Below are positions 19,392-26,928 of a stretch of 64,000 nucleotides of DNA, piece by piece. Source of the DNA: CAVPJC01 sp963705155 (GTDB lineage: Bacteria > Chloroflexota > Anaerolineae > Anaerolineales > UBA4823); the NCBI GenBank assembly GCA_963705155.1, contig CAVPJC010000019.1, positions 62,001-126,000 on the forward strand. The letters are read 5' to 3'. The position numbers and the translations under genes were made by a program. Under the pieces are notes generated by a model, which saw only the letters and a program-made list of their open reading frames with translations, searched no databases and was not told the origin of the DNA. The stretch's first letter is position 1. The number at the start of each line of letters is the position of its first letter.

Positions 19392-20891
19392 GTGTTTTCA
19401 TTGGTCTTGAAATTACGCCTTTATCTATTGGAACTGGTTACCCGCCTGAACACCCCGCCTGAGACGGGAGGACCGAGCATTGCCACCCAGACCAGTCACT
19501 GGGCGACTTTAGCTGCCATGATGGTGGCGATTTCGTATATGCTGGCAGCGCCCATCCTGGCGATCACCTGGAGCAGGAATCCATTTCCCGGGTTTCTAAT
19601 TGAGCAGACGGGTGTGGTTGCCAATATCCACTCCCCAGATTGGAGCGGTTACACGGCTGGCATCGATCACCCGCAGCGCCTGATCAAGGTGGATGACCGT
19701 CCGGTTGGATCACCGGCGGAATTTAAGCTCGCCCTTGCAAATAGAAAAAGCGGACAGACGGTGGCAATCGAAACTGAACTGCCGGATGGCCGCCGTCTGA
19801 ACTATCCCGCGGTGAAATTGATGGATTTCCCCGGGCAGGATCTGCTGGAGCAGTTCTGGTATCCTTACATGGTGGGGCTGTTTTATCTGGGGGCGGCGTT
19901 GGTGGTTTACACCGTTCGAGGCTCCATGGCTGCCGGCCGGTCATTTGCCTTCTTTTGCGCCTGCGCTTCGATTGCTATCTCAGCGACCTTTGACACTTCC
20001 ACCACCCACATGGGTGTGCGGCTGTGGACATTTGCGTTGGCCCTGCTGGGCGGTTCACTGTCGGGTCTGTCGATCCTCTTCCCTGAGGAGATGCCCTTGC
20101 TCTACCGGCGTGCGGGTCTCCGTCTGCTGGCTTACGTGATTTCGTTGGGCCTGACGTTGTGGGGTTGGTTACTGGTGGAGGATATTTCCCGGCCCTGGGC
20201 TTACATCCAGGCCTGGCGGGTGAGCTATTTTTACATGGCATTCAGTATGGTGTTCTTCTTTGCGGCTTCCTGGTACCGCCTGAAGTTCACTACGGCCCAT
20301 ATTCCCCGCCAGCAGAACCGCATCCTCCTGTTTGGCAGCATGGCGGCTTTCCTGCCGATCAGCGTGTGGATGTTGGCGCCGCTGGCGTCGCTCTCCCTGC
20401 CGTGGGAACCGGCCCTGTACATCCTGCCGACGATCTTCTTTCCGTTATCGGTGAGCATCGCAATCCTGCGTTACCGGTTGTGGGCGGTGGATATTATCAT
20501 CCGCCGCACGTTGATCTACGCTGTGCTGACCGGTCTGCTGGTAGCCATATACTTCGGCAGCGTGATCCTGCTGCAAAACCTGGTCAAGGCTTTCACCGGC
20601 GAGACCTCCCGCCTGGCGATTGTAGCCTCGACACTGATCATAGCTTCGCTCTTCAGGCCGCTGTACGGTTATGCCCGCACCGTCATCGATCACCGTTTCT
20701 ACCGCAGCCGCTACGATGTCGCCCTGGCGCTGGAAAACTTCAGCGTCTTTCTGCGAGATGAAACGGAGCTGGAAAATCTGGCGGGTCATCTGGTGGGCGT
20801 GGTCGATCAGTCGCTGCAGCCTGAAAGCATTGCCATCGTCCTGGTGAAAAAAACCGGTCCGGCGGGTCAAAAAGCCTGGCGATCTGACTGA
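19392..20891 (+). CDS. PDZ domain plus multi-TM sensor protein without output domain
   Basis: Membrane protein of 499 residues from a GTG start at 19392. TM1 (AAMMVAISYMLAAPILAI) is followed by an extracytoplasmic PDZ-like domain at about residues 70-145 (AGIDHPQRLIKVDDRPV, then SPAEFKLALANRKSGQTVAI). About eight more membrane helices follow. The cytoplasmic tail has YRSRYDVALALENFSVFLRD, the linker that in relatives leads to a GAF and histidine kinase module. Here the protein stops about 30 residues later, with no kinase following. A TATAAT at 19252-19257 may be its promoter. It may be a truncated or split signalling protein. Confidence 0.7.
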   Translation: MFSLVLKLRLYLLELVTRLNTPPETGGPSIATQTSHWATLAAMMVAISYMLAAPILAITWSRNPFPGFLIEQTGVVANIHSPDWSGYTAGIDHPQRLIKVDDRPVGSPAEFKLALANRKSGQTVAIETELPDGRRLNYPAVKLMDFPGQDLLEQFWYPYMVGLFYLGAALVVYTVRGSMAAGRSFAFFCACASIAISATFDTSTTHMGVRLWTFALALLGGSLSGLSILFPEEMPLLYRRAGLRLLAYVISLGLTLWGWLLVEDISRPWAYIQAWRVSYFYMAFSMVFFFAASWYRLKFTTAHIPRQQNRILLFGSMAAFLPISVWMLAPLASLSLPWEPALYILPTIFFPLSVSIAILRYRLWAVDIIIRRTLIYAVLTGLLVAIYFGSVILLQNLVKAFTGETSRLAIVASTLIIASLFRPLYGYARTVIDHRFYRSRYDVALALENFSVFLRDETELENLAGHLVGVVDQSLQPESIAIVLVKKTGPAGQKAWRSD

Positions 20892-20955
20892 CACAGGGTT
20901 TGCAACGCACCGGTTGTTCATGTCATCTTTGTTATTCTAAAGAGAGGAGGACACT

Positions 20956-22413
20956 ATGTACGATGTTCTTGTGATTGGCGGCGGTCCGGCAGGCGTTACG
21001 GCTGCCCTGCGCGCCAGTGAATTGGGGGCGCAGGTGGCCCTGGTGGAACGCGGGCGCCTGGGCGGCACCTGCACCAATGATGGCTGTGTACCCACGCGTG
21101 TTTTTGCCAGGGCGGCCCGCCTGATGCGCGAAGCCGAGCAGTTTGAGCTGTACGGTTTGCTGGGCGGCCAGCCGGTGCTGGATTTTCCCGCGCTGCTCTC
21201 CCGCACCCAGCAGGTGGTTTACCAGATCCATGAAAAAAAGCAAATGATCGACCATTTGCACCAGGGCGGAGTGACGGTGTACGGTGAAACCGGCCCGGCG
21301 CATTTCGAAGACCCTCACACCATTTTGCTGGGCGATGGCACCCGGTTGGAGGCTGCTAAATTTATCCTGTGTGCGGGTGGACACGCCCGGCGGTTGGAGT
21401 TCCCGGGCGCTGAATTTGCCCTGACGCACGGAGATGTCTGGTCGTTAAAGGCCCTGCCCGAATCGGTGATCATCGCCGGGGCTGCTGCCACAGGCTGCCA
21501 GCTTGGCTCAATCTTTAATGCCTTCGGCAGCCGTGTCACCCTGGTGGAGCGAGCCGGGCGCATCCTGGCAGCCGAAGACGAGGCCATTTCGCAGGTCATC
21601 CAGGAGTCCTTTGAGCAGCATGGCGTTCAGACGATTACGGGCATCAGCGGCATCGACCGCATCGATAAAACAACCTCCGGCGTCACAGTTCAGATCACCC
21701 GCCAGGGCGAAACGATCACCCTGAGCGGGCAAGCCGTCCTGCTGTCTGCCGGGTGGCTGGGCAACCTGGATCCGCTCAACCTGCCCGCGGCTGGGGTTGA
21801 AACCCAGGGGCCGTATGTTTGGACGGATGATTACCTGCGCACCAGCGCCGGGCACATCTTCGCGGCCGGCGATATCACCGGGCGCATGATGCTCGTGCAG
21901 AGCGCGGGGTATGAGGCGCAGGTCGCCGCTGAGAATGCGGTGCTGGGTGTTGGACGGCGCAACGACCACCAGATTGTGCCGCACGGCGGCTTTACCGATC
22001 CCGAATACGGCAGCGTGGGTCTGACCGAAGCCAAAGCCCGCCTCGAGCAGGATGTGGCCGTAGCGGTGGTGCCGTTTGCCGACCTGGATCGGGCTGTGAT
22101 CGATGGTCGTACGGCTGGCCTGTGCAAGCTGATTGTTTCCAAAGAGACGCACCGCGTCCTGGGGGCGCATGTAGCCGGCGAAAATGCGCTGGAAATTGTG
22201 GAAATTGTGGCTGCCGGTATGGCGGCGGATATGTGGGTCGAGCAATTAGCCGAGCTGGAGATTGCCTACCCGACCTTCACCGCAGCCGTGGGTCTGGCAG
22301 CCCGCCAGATCGTCCACCAGTTGGGTGTCCAGCCCATGGCGAATGTCTGGCGGGCGATGGGAAAGCCTCGTGCGGCGGAATGGGAAATTCGCAGCGAAGG
22401 GCAGGAGAATTAG
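20956..22413 (+). CDS. class I pyridine nucleotide-disulfide oxidoreductase (MerA/Lpd-like)
   Basis: Intact FAD-dependent dithiol reductase of 485 residues. The N-terminal Rossmann motif (VIGGGPAGVTAALRASELGA) is followed by the redox pair in GGTCTNDGCVPTR. An NAD(P) motif is seen in VIIAGAAATGCQLGSIFNAF and the FAD motif in IFAAGDITGRMMLVQSA. The dimerisation domain includes GFTDPEYGSVGLTEAKA and AYPTFTAAVGLAAR. It lacks the heavy-metal-binding domain and C-terminal cysteine pair of mercuric reductase. It could be a dihydrolipoamide dehydrogenase or glutathione-reductase-like enzyme, and there are no lipoyl genes nearby. AGAGGAGG stands 6 bases before the ATG. Confidence 0.85.
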   Translation: MYDVLVIGGGPAGVTAALRASELGAQVALVERGRLGGTCTNDGCVPTRVFARAARLMREAEQFELYGLLGGQPVLDFPALLSRTQQVVYQIHEKKQMIDHLHQGGVTVYGETGPAHFEDPHTILLGDGTRLEAAKFILCAGGHARRLEFPGAEFALTHGDVWSLKALPESVIIAGAAATGCQLGSIFNAFGSRVTLVERAGRILAAEDEAISQVIQESFEQHGVQTITGISGIDRIDKTTSGVTVQITRQGETITLSGQAVLLSAGWLGNLDPLNLPAAGVETQGPYVWTDDYLRTSAGHIFAAGDITGRMMLVQSAGYEAQVAAENAVLGVGRRNDHQIVPHGGFTDPEYGSVGLTEAKARLEQDVAVAVVPFADLDRAVIDGRTAGLCKLIVSKETHRVLGAHVAGENALEIVEIVAAGMAADMWVEQLAELEIAYPTFTAAVGLAARQIVHQLGVQPMANVWRAMGKPRAAEWEIRSEGQEN

Positions 22414-22488
22414 GGTGAGGGGGTGCGTGACTGGCACCTTGCGTTTTTCTTAATCTGGAATCACCTACTCACCCACCTTGATTTATGG

Positions 22489-22494
22489 TATAAG
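22489..22494 (+). promoter_or_regulatory. -10 box of the 6S RNA candidate
   Basis: TATAAG lies seven bases before the predicted 5' end of the structured RNA at 22501, the expected -10 spacing. The -35 region is weak. Confidence 0.5.
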
Positions 22495-22500
22495 ATACAT

Positions 22501-22669
22501 ACCCTGCTGTGTGCGTGTTGCGGCACCCCGGTTTTGAGCCAACACACATAAATTGGGGTCTAATCTCTCAGGCGTGACGCGATAGGCTAGAGCCAAGGCG
22601 GATCTCCCGGGTAGGACCCCGACCTGCGAAGGCAGGTTCAAAACTTCGCAGCACACGGCACAGTGGGGT
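22501..22669 (+). ncRNA. ssrS: 6S RNA candidate
   Basis: A 169-base element closes with a long stem. ACCCTGCTGTGT (22501-22512) pairs without a break with the 3' end at 22658-22669, allowing G-T pairs. After a small internal loop GTGTTGCG (22515-22522) pairs with CGCAGCAC (22647-22654). The middle is a large unpaired region typical of the 6S bubble that imitates an open promoter. A hairpin of the form ACCTGC..GCAGGT plus TTCAAAAC stands on the 3' side, as in many 6S RNAs. It has a -10 box upstream and a terminator downstream, and no coding frame. 6S RNA binds sigma-A RNA polymerase. A covariance-model search would settle this. Confidence 0.65.
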
Positions 22670-22713
22670 GTTCGTTTCTCAACAGCCATTTGGCCGGTGA
22701 GGAAGGAATGCAT

Positions 22714-22755
22714 GACGCCTCTCGGGATGACATCATCTCGAGAGGCGTCGTTTAT
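22714..22755 (+). terminator. terminator downstream of the 6S RNA candidate
   Basis: GACGCCTCTCG (22714-22724) pairs with CGAGAGGCGTC (22739-22749), followed by a short T run. Confidence 0.75.
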
Positions 22756-22805
22756 GGTATACTCCCCCGTTGTCTCCGGCTTCTGCAGCATAAAAGGAGT
22801 ATGCA

Positions 22806-22997
22806 ATGAACAAGGCAGAATGTCCCTGGTGTGGCGGGAATGTTAATGTTGGACACAAACCCCTGATCGGTCAACGATTTATCTGTCAAGCCTGCAAGAC
22901 CGAGCTGCAAGTCACCTGGCTTGATCCGGTTGAGCTGGATTGGCCTTTCGATGAAGACGATGATGACGACGATTACGATTACGATGATGACGAATAA
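22806..22997 (+). CDS. LysW-like zinc-ribbon protein with acidic tail
   Basis: Small protein of 63 residues. Two CxxC pairs (CPWCGG and CQAC) form a zinc ribbon. The order CPWC, VGHKPLIGQRFICQACKTEL, then WLDPVELDWP matches LysW, the amino-group carrier protein used in lysine and arginine biosynthesis. The tail is a run of Asp and Tyr ending in Glu; in LysW the C-terminal Glu carries the substrate. The gene is intact, with AGGAG upstream. No lysine-pathway genes lie nearby, so a carrier role is not shown. A stand-alone zinc-ribbon protein is equally possible. Confidence 0.7.
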   Translation: MNKAECPWCGGNVNVGHKPLIGQRFICQACKTELQVTWLDPVELDWPFDEDDDDDDYDYDDDE

Positions 22998-23044
22998 CCG
23001 CCGGTCACGCCGCTCGACAATCAGCAATAAAAACCCCAAATAAA

Positions 23045-24283
23045 TTAAGACGCCTTCGTTTTTACGGTTGCATTTAACAGCAAGCTGGCAGCCAGCGCCA
23101 TGATCGCGCCAAAGATAAACGGCGCAGACGGCCCGAAACCCGTCCACGCGCCGGCTCCCTGCCAGAGCAGCCCGGCTATCAGCGATGCCGGCAGGGCGGT
23201 CAGGCCGATGGCGGCGTTGAACAACCCATAGGCGCGGCCGCGCTGGGCATCTGGCACCAGGTCTGCCACCAGGGCCTTGGCAATGCCCTCGGTGAGCGCA
23301 TAAAAGACGCCGTACAATCCAAACAAGGCCCATACCTGCCAGCCCGACCGGGCTGCGCCCAACCCCAGGTACACCCCTGTATAAATCAGCCAGCCCAGGA
23401 GCAGCAGGCGTTTTCGCCCGACGCGGTCGGAGAGCGCCCCGGCCGGGCTTGAGAGCAGGCTGTAGATAAAATTGAAGGTGAGCAGCATCCCGATGATTTG
23501 CAATACGTTCAGACCGCGCTCCTGCCCGCGCAGGATGATGAACGAATCCGAGGAATTTCCCAGGGTGAAGAGCACCATCACCGCCAGAAAAGTTCGAAAG
23601 CGCTTATCCAGGCTGCGCCAGCCGGCCTGCGAGACGGGCTGTGGGTGGTCGCCCGCCGGCGGTTGACTTACCTCGCGCAGGCCAATCAGCAGAACCAGCA
23701 CTGCCAGCACGGCTGGCACGATGCTGGCCAGCACGACGGTCTGAAATGCGGCGCGGGTGAGCTGCGCCGTGCCCGACTGGCTGCGCCAGATGATAAAACC
23801 GGCGATTGCCAGCCCGGTGAAGGCCCCGGCGGTGTCGGCGGCGCGGTGCAGGCCGAAGGCGCGCCCGCGCTGCCCGGGCGCCGCGCTGCCGGCCAGCAGG
23901 GCGTCGCGCGGGGCGGTGCGGACGCCCTTGCCCAGCCGGTCGGCAAAGCGCACACCCAGCACCCAGCCCCAGGTGGTGGCAAAGTACAAAAATGGCTTGG
24001 CCAGGGTGGAGAGCGCATAGCCGCCCACGGTCAGCGGTTTACGGCGGCCCAGCCTGTCGGAGAGCGCCCCGGAATAGGCCTTGGTGAGGCTGGCGGTGGT
24101 CTCGGCGATGCCATCGATCAGCCCGATGGCGGAGGTTTTGACACCCAGCACCGAAAAGAGAAATAGTGGGAGCAGGTTCGCCAGCATCTCTGACGAGACG
24201 TCGGTTAAAAATGAGGCTGCCGATAGCACCCAGACGTTTGGGTGCATCCGGCGGGTGCTGGTCGCTGGCGGGGTTGTCGACAT
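23045..24283 (-). CDS. MFS transporter
   Basis: Intact major facilitator of about 412 residues with twelve expected helices. The motif-A-like loops GALSDRLGRRKPLTVGGYA and GALSDRVGRKRLLLLGWLI stand at equivalent places in the two halves, the usual MFS duplication. The opening TDVSSEMLANLLPLFLFSVL is typical of drug or nitrate-type exporters in environmental genomes. I chose MSTTPPAT at 24283 because it begins eight bases after the stop of the cyclodeaminase-like gene, with which it forms an operon. The substrate is unknown. Confidence 0.85.
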   Translation of the reverse strand: MSTTPPATSTRRMHPNVWVLSAASFLTDVSSEMLANLLPLFLFSVLGVKTSAIGLIDGIAETTASLTKAYSGALSDRLGRRKPLTVGGYALSTLAKPFLYFATTWGWVLGVRFADRLGKGVRTAPRDALLAGSAAPGQRGRAFGLHRAADTAGAFTGLAIAGFIIWRSQSGTAQLTRAAFQTVVLASIVPAVLAVLVLLIGLREVSQPPAGDHPQPVSQAGWRSLDKRFRTFLAVMVLFTLGNSSDSFIILRGQERGLNVLQIIGMLLTFNFIYSLLSSPAGALSDRVGRKRLLLLGWLIYTGVYLGLGAARSGWQVWALFGLYGVFYALTEGIAKALVADLVPDAQRGRAYGLFNAAIGLTALPASLIAGLLWQGAGAWTGFGPSAPFIFGAIMALAASLLLNATVKTKAS

Positions 24284-24290
24284 CCCTTTG

Positions 24291-25265
24291 TTACAGCTCC
24301 AGCCAGGCGCCCAGGCCAAGCTGCCGGGCGCGCCGGAAAATTTCGGGCGCCACGGCCATATCGTCCAACGCCAGCCCCAGGTTAATCGCCAGCGTGCGCT
24401 CCGAAGCTGCCTGACGTCCAGGTTTCAGGCCCGCCACCAGCTCTCCCAGGTCGGCGTAGGGGTCGGGGATGTGCTTGAAGTAACCCAGCGAGCGGGAATA
24501 TTGGAACTGCGCCAGGTCATCGGTGCTGACCCTATCCATCTCGGCGATGGCGGCGGGCTGCCAGTAGCTGCCAAAATCGACTGCGCTGCCAAAAGCTCCG
24601 GGCTTCAACCAGCCAGACTGGATGGTTGGGGTGGGGTTTTTGAGGATCGGCCCGGAAGTGACCACCAGGTCGCTCTCCACCACGGCCTTGCGGGGTTCAT
24701 CCACGCCAATGATCTCTACGCCAAGCCGGAGGGACATTTCTTCAATGAAGCGCGCCTGGGCGGCGGGGAGGATGTCGTAGGCGTACACGCGCTCGATCGG
24801 GAAGAGAACCTTGAGGGCTTCCAGGTTGGTGCGTCCCTGCACACCACAGGCCAGGATGCCCGCCGTCTGGCTGTCGGGGCGGGCCAGGAAACGGGCTGCC
24901 AGGGCTGAGGCCGCTCCGGTGCGGTAGGCGGTGATCCAGGTGCAGTCCATCACGGCGATGGGCAGGCCGGTGTCGTCGTCATTCAGGATGAGCAGCCCGC
25001 TGATATAGGGCAGGCCGTGTGCCTGGTTTGCGGGGTAGCCGCTGACCCACTTGATGCCCGCCGAGTGCATGGCCGGGATATAGGCCGGCATGGCGTGGAT
25101 GAAGGCGTCTGGACGGGTGTGAATACCCGGCTTGGGCGGCATTTCCACCCGCCCGTGGCCTTTTTCTCTGAAAGCTTCTTCCAGCAGGCGGATGATGCTG
25201 GCCATATCCAGGCCAACAGCTTCCACATCGGCTCGCGAAAGATACAACAGTGGGGGTGTTGTCAT
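24291..25265 (-). CDS. ornithine cyclodeaminase/mu-crystallin family protein
   Basis: Intact NAD(P)-dependent enzyme of 324 residues. The N-terminal half has LYLSRADVEAVGLDMASIIR and MPPKPGIHTRPDAFIHAMPA. The nucleotide-binding part reads AGILACGVQGRTNLEALKVL; the first glycine of the usual GxGxQ is replaced by Cys. SAVDFGSYW corresponds to the family's conserved Asp region. Family members include ornithine cyclodeaminase, alanine dehydrogenase and ketimine reductase, so the substrate cannot be named. It precedes the MFS gene in the same transcript. Confidence 0.85.
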   Translation of the reverse strand: MTTPPLLYLSRADVEAVGLDMASIIRLLEEAFREKGHGRVEMPPKPGIHTRPDAFIHAMPAYIPAMHSAGIKWVSGYPANQAHGLPYISGLLILNDDDTGLPIAVMDCTWITAYRTGAASALAARFLARPDSQTAGILACGVQGRTNLEALKVLFPIERVYAYDILPAAQARFIEEMSLRLGVEIIGVDEPRKAVVESDLVVTSGPILKNPTPTIQSGWLKPGAFGSAVDFGSYWQPAAIAEMDRVSTDDLAQFQYSRSLGYFKHIPDPYADLGELVAGLKPGRQAASERTLAINLGLALDDMAVAPEIFRRARQLGLGAWLEL

Positions 25266-25406
25266 TGGGGTCGGCGCTCCTTTTTGGGATCGAACAGGCA
25301 GACAGTCTAAAGCTTGTCCTATATTGTACGCTTATTTTGTCCAGCCTGCTCAACCGCGATCAACATTTCAGGAGAGCGCATTGACACTCTTGCTTTCAGA
25401 GGAGGT

Positions 25407-25903
25407 CTAAAACGGTTTCAGCACCATCAGGGCAGCGATGATCAGGATCGAAATTTCTTCCACGTGATGCGCCAGGTTGTTGGCTTTGTCATCCAGCGCG
25501 GCGCTCAATTCTGGGTCGATGCGACCTTCTGGGCCAGCGCCGTTTGCAATATCTCATCCACTTTCTTATTGTGGGGAATGAAAACAGTAAAGATGCCGGT
25601 CTGCATGGTGACCAGCAGGATGTTGGAAACCAAAAGCCAGTTTCGGGAGGCGCCCTGCAAAAAGCCGAATATCGGCCACTTCATCATTACGGCTAAAATA
25701 ATCCCTGCGATGATCATCATACTACTCCAGGGAATAACCAGGACGCGATCGATGCGGACTGCCACACGCGTCAGGGAAGCAACCACGTCGATGTTGTCAC
25801 TCTTTTTTGCATTGGTGCGCACCACTTGCCGCGCAAACATGCCGCCAATCGTGATTGTGACCGCAAGGATATGGAAAAACTTTACGACGAGATACCAGCT
25901 CAT
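25407..25903 (-). CDS. DUF2269-like integral membrane protein (one frameshift)
   Basis: About 165 residues with four membrane helices. Visible segments are SWYLVVKFFHILAVTITIGG, VLVIPWSSMMIIAGIILAVM and WLLVSNILLVTMQTGIFTVF. After an indel near 25530 the other frame reads GRIDPELSAALDDKANNLAH and ISILIIAALMVLKPF, a fourth helix, ending with TAG at 25407. The ATG at 25903 has GGAGG seven bases upstream. The topology and histidine in helix 1 resemble DUF2269 membrane proteins. Function unknown. Confidence 0.65.
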
Positions 25904-26100
25904 TTTGCCTCCTGAAATCAATGCAGCTCCCCATTTATTATGACATAAATTATCCAAATCGAAAATACATTTTTTGAGGGAAGAAAAATAATTATCTTCC
26001 TTGCTTACGGCTCGTACAAATTCACAGGGGTGCACACCTGGAAACAGTTGGGGGCTAGCGCACTCACATAAGTCCCAACTGGTTCATCGGGTAAACCTGG

Positions 26101-26238
26101 TTAGAATGGTTTGAATTTTTGCCCTTTATCAATGACCCCCATCTTCTCTTCCAGGTCCGGCAATCCGACCACTACCAATATTCCCAGGACGATCAGGATG
26201 AGTTTTGGAAGCTGGTGAGCGACTTTAGATGGCGGCGC
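26101..26238 (-). other. orphan transmembrane-tail coding remnant
   Basis: Directly after the stop of the YiiX-like gene, the minus strand encodes KVAHQLPKLILIVLGILVVV followed by GLPDLEEKMGVIDKG and a stop at 26101. It has no start codon of its own. It may be the true C-terminus of the upstream gene displaced by two indels, or a remnant. Confidence 0.35.
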
Positions 26239-26928
26239 TCATCTTGCCGTCGCCAGCGCTGACGGCGTCGTGCGTGTTTTCATTCTTCCAATAGATGAGC
26301 TGCTTCTGCGCACCCTGACCGCACGGGCAGGTAGCGTAGTCTCCGTGCAGCGCTGGTGGGGCAGGCCGTTCCAGATCTCCGACGGGAAGATCACCCTCCC
26401 CAGCACAGGGCCAGCCGGGACGCCGGCGTTGGTGTTCAGGTCGATGCCCTCGGAGAGATAGGCCTTATAGATCAACTGGCTGCAGTCGAACGCGCCGTCA
26501 GTTTCGGGCTTGAAGAAGTTGAGGTTGTAAGGCTTGCGCCGCCGGGCTTTTTCCAGGCAAAAGTTGGCCACGTTGATGCGGATGCGCTGCTCCTCTTCGG
26601 GCGATAGCCCACGCCCGGCAAGCGGGTAAACCACACCCACCAGGCGGTCGAGCAGGCGCCGGGTGGAATCCAGGCGAGGGGCATCCCACATGCCGCCCGG
26701 CATTTCATAAGCAATCACACCCCGGATGGCCAATTCGACACAGCGCCCGCCCGGGCCGGTGTACAGAACGGTGTGGTCCACCTCACCGGGGGTGAGCTTG
26801 CCCATCAGCGCCCAGAACTGCCCGAACAGGCTGCCCGGCACGCCGTCGTGCGTGCACAGGATATCGCCGGTTTGCAGGCTGACGCCGTTGAAGGCATGCG
26901 AAAAAATGGCGGTCTGGCTCTCGTTCAC
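26239..26928 (-). CDS. YiiX/NlpC-P60-like permuted papain-fold hydrolase
   Basis: About 230 residues. The catalytic order is that of the circularly permuted papain-like group. The His comes first (GEVDHTVLYTGPGG) and the Cys later (GAFDCSQLIYKAYLSEG). Such enzymes cleave amide bonds in peptides, lipids or cell-wall material. I prefer the GTG at 26928, which overlaps the previous stop as GTGA and has GGAG seven bases upstream, over an ATG at 26949 inside the previous gene. The last 30 residues (ARAVRVRRSSSS) look like a wrong frame. The alternative frame reads HGDYATCPCGQGAQKQLIYW. It is last in an operon with the GT-C-like gene. Confidence 0.7.
   Translation of the reverse strand: MNESQTAIFSHAFNGVSLQTGDILCTHDGVPGSLFGQFWALMGKLTPGEVDHTVLYTGPGGRCVELAIRGVIAYEMPGGMWDAPRLDSTRRLLDRLVGVVYPLAGRGLSPEEEQRIRINVANFCLEKARRRKPYNLNFFKPETDGAFDCSQLIYKAYLSEGIDLNTNAGVPAGPVLGRVIFPSEIWNGLPHQRCTETTLPARAVRVRRSSSSIGRMKTRTTPSALATAR

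Noticed and set aside
22501..22669. SRP RNA, tmRNA or RNase P RNA as the identity of the structured RNA
   Set aside because: The SRP Alu/GGAA core, the tmRNA tRNA-like ends and the RNase P core motifs are not seen, and the length fits 6S better.
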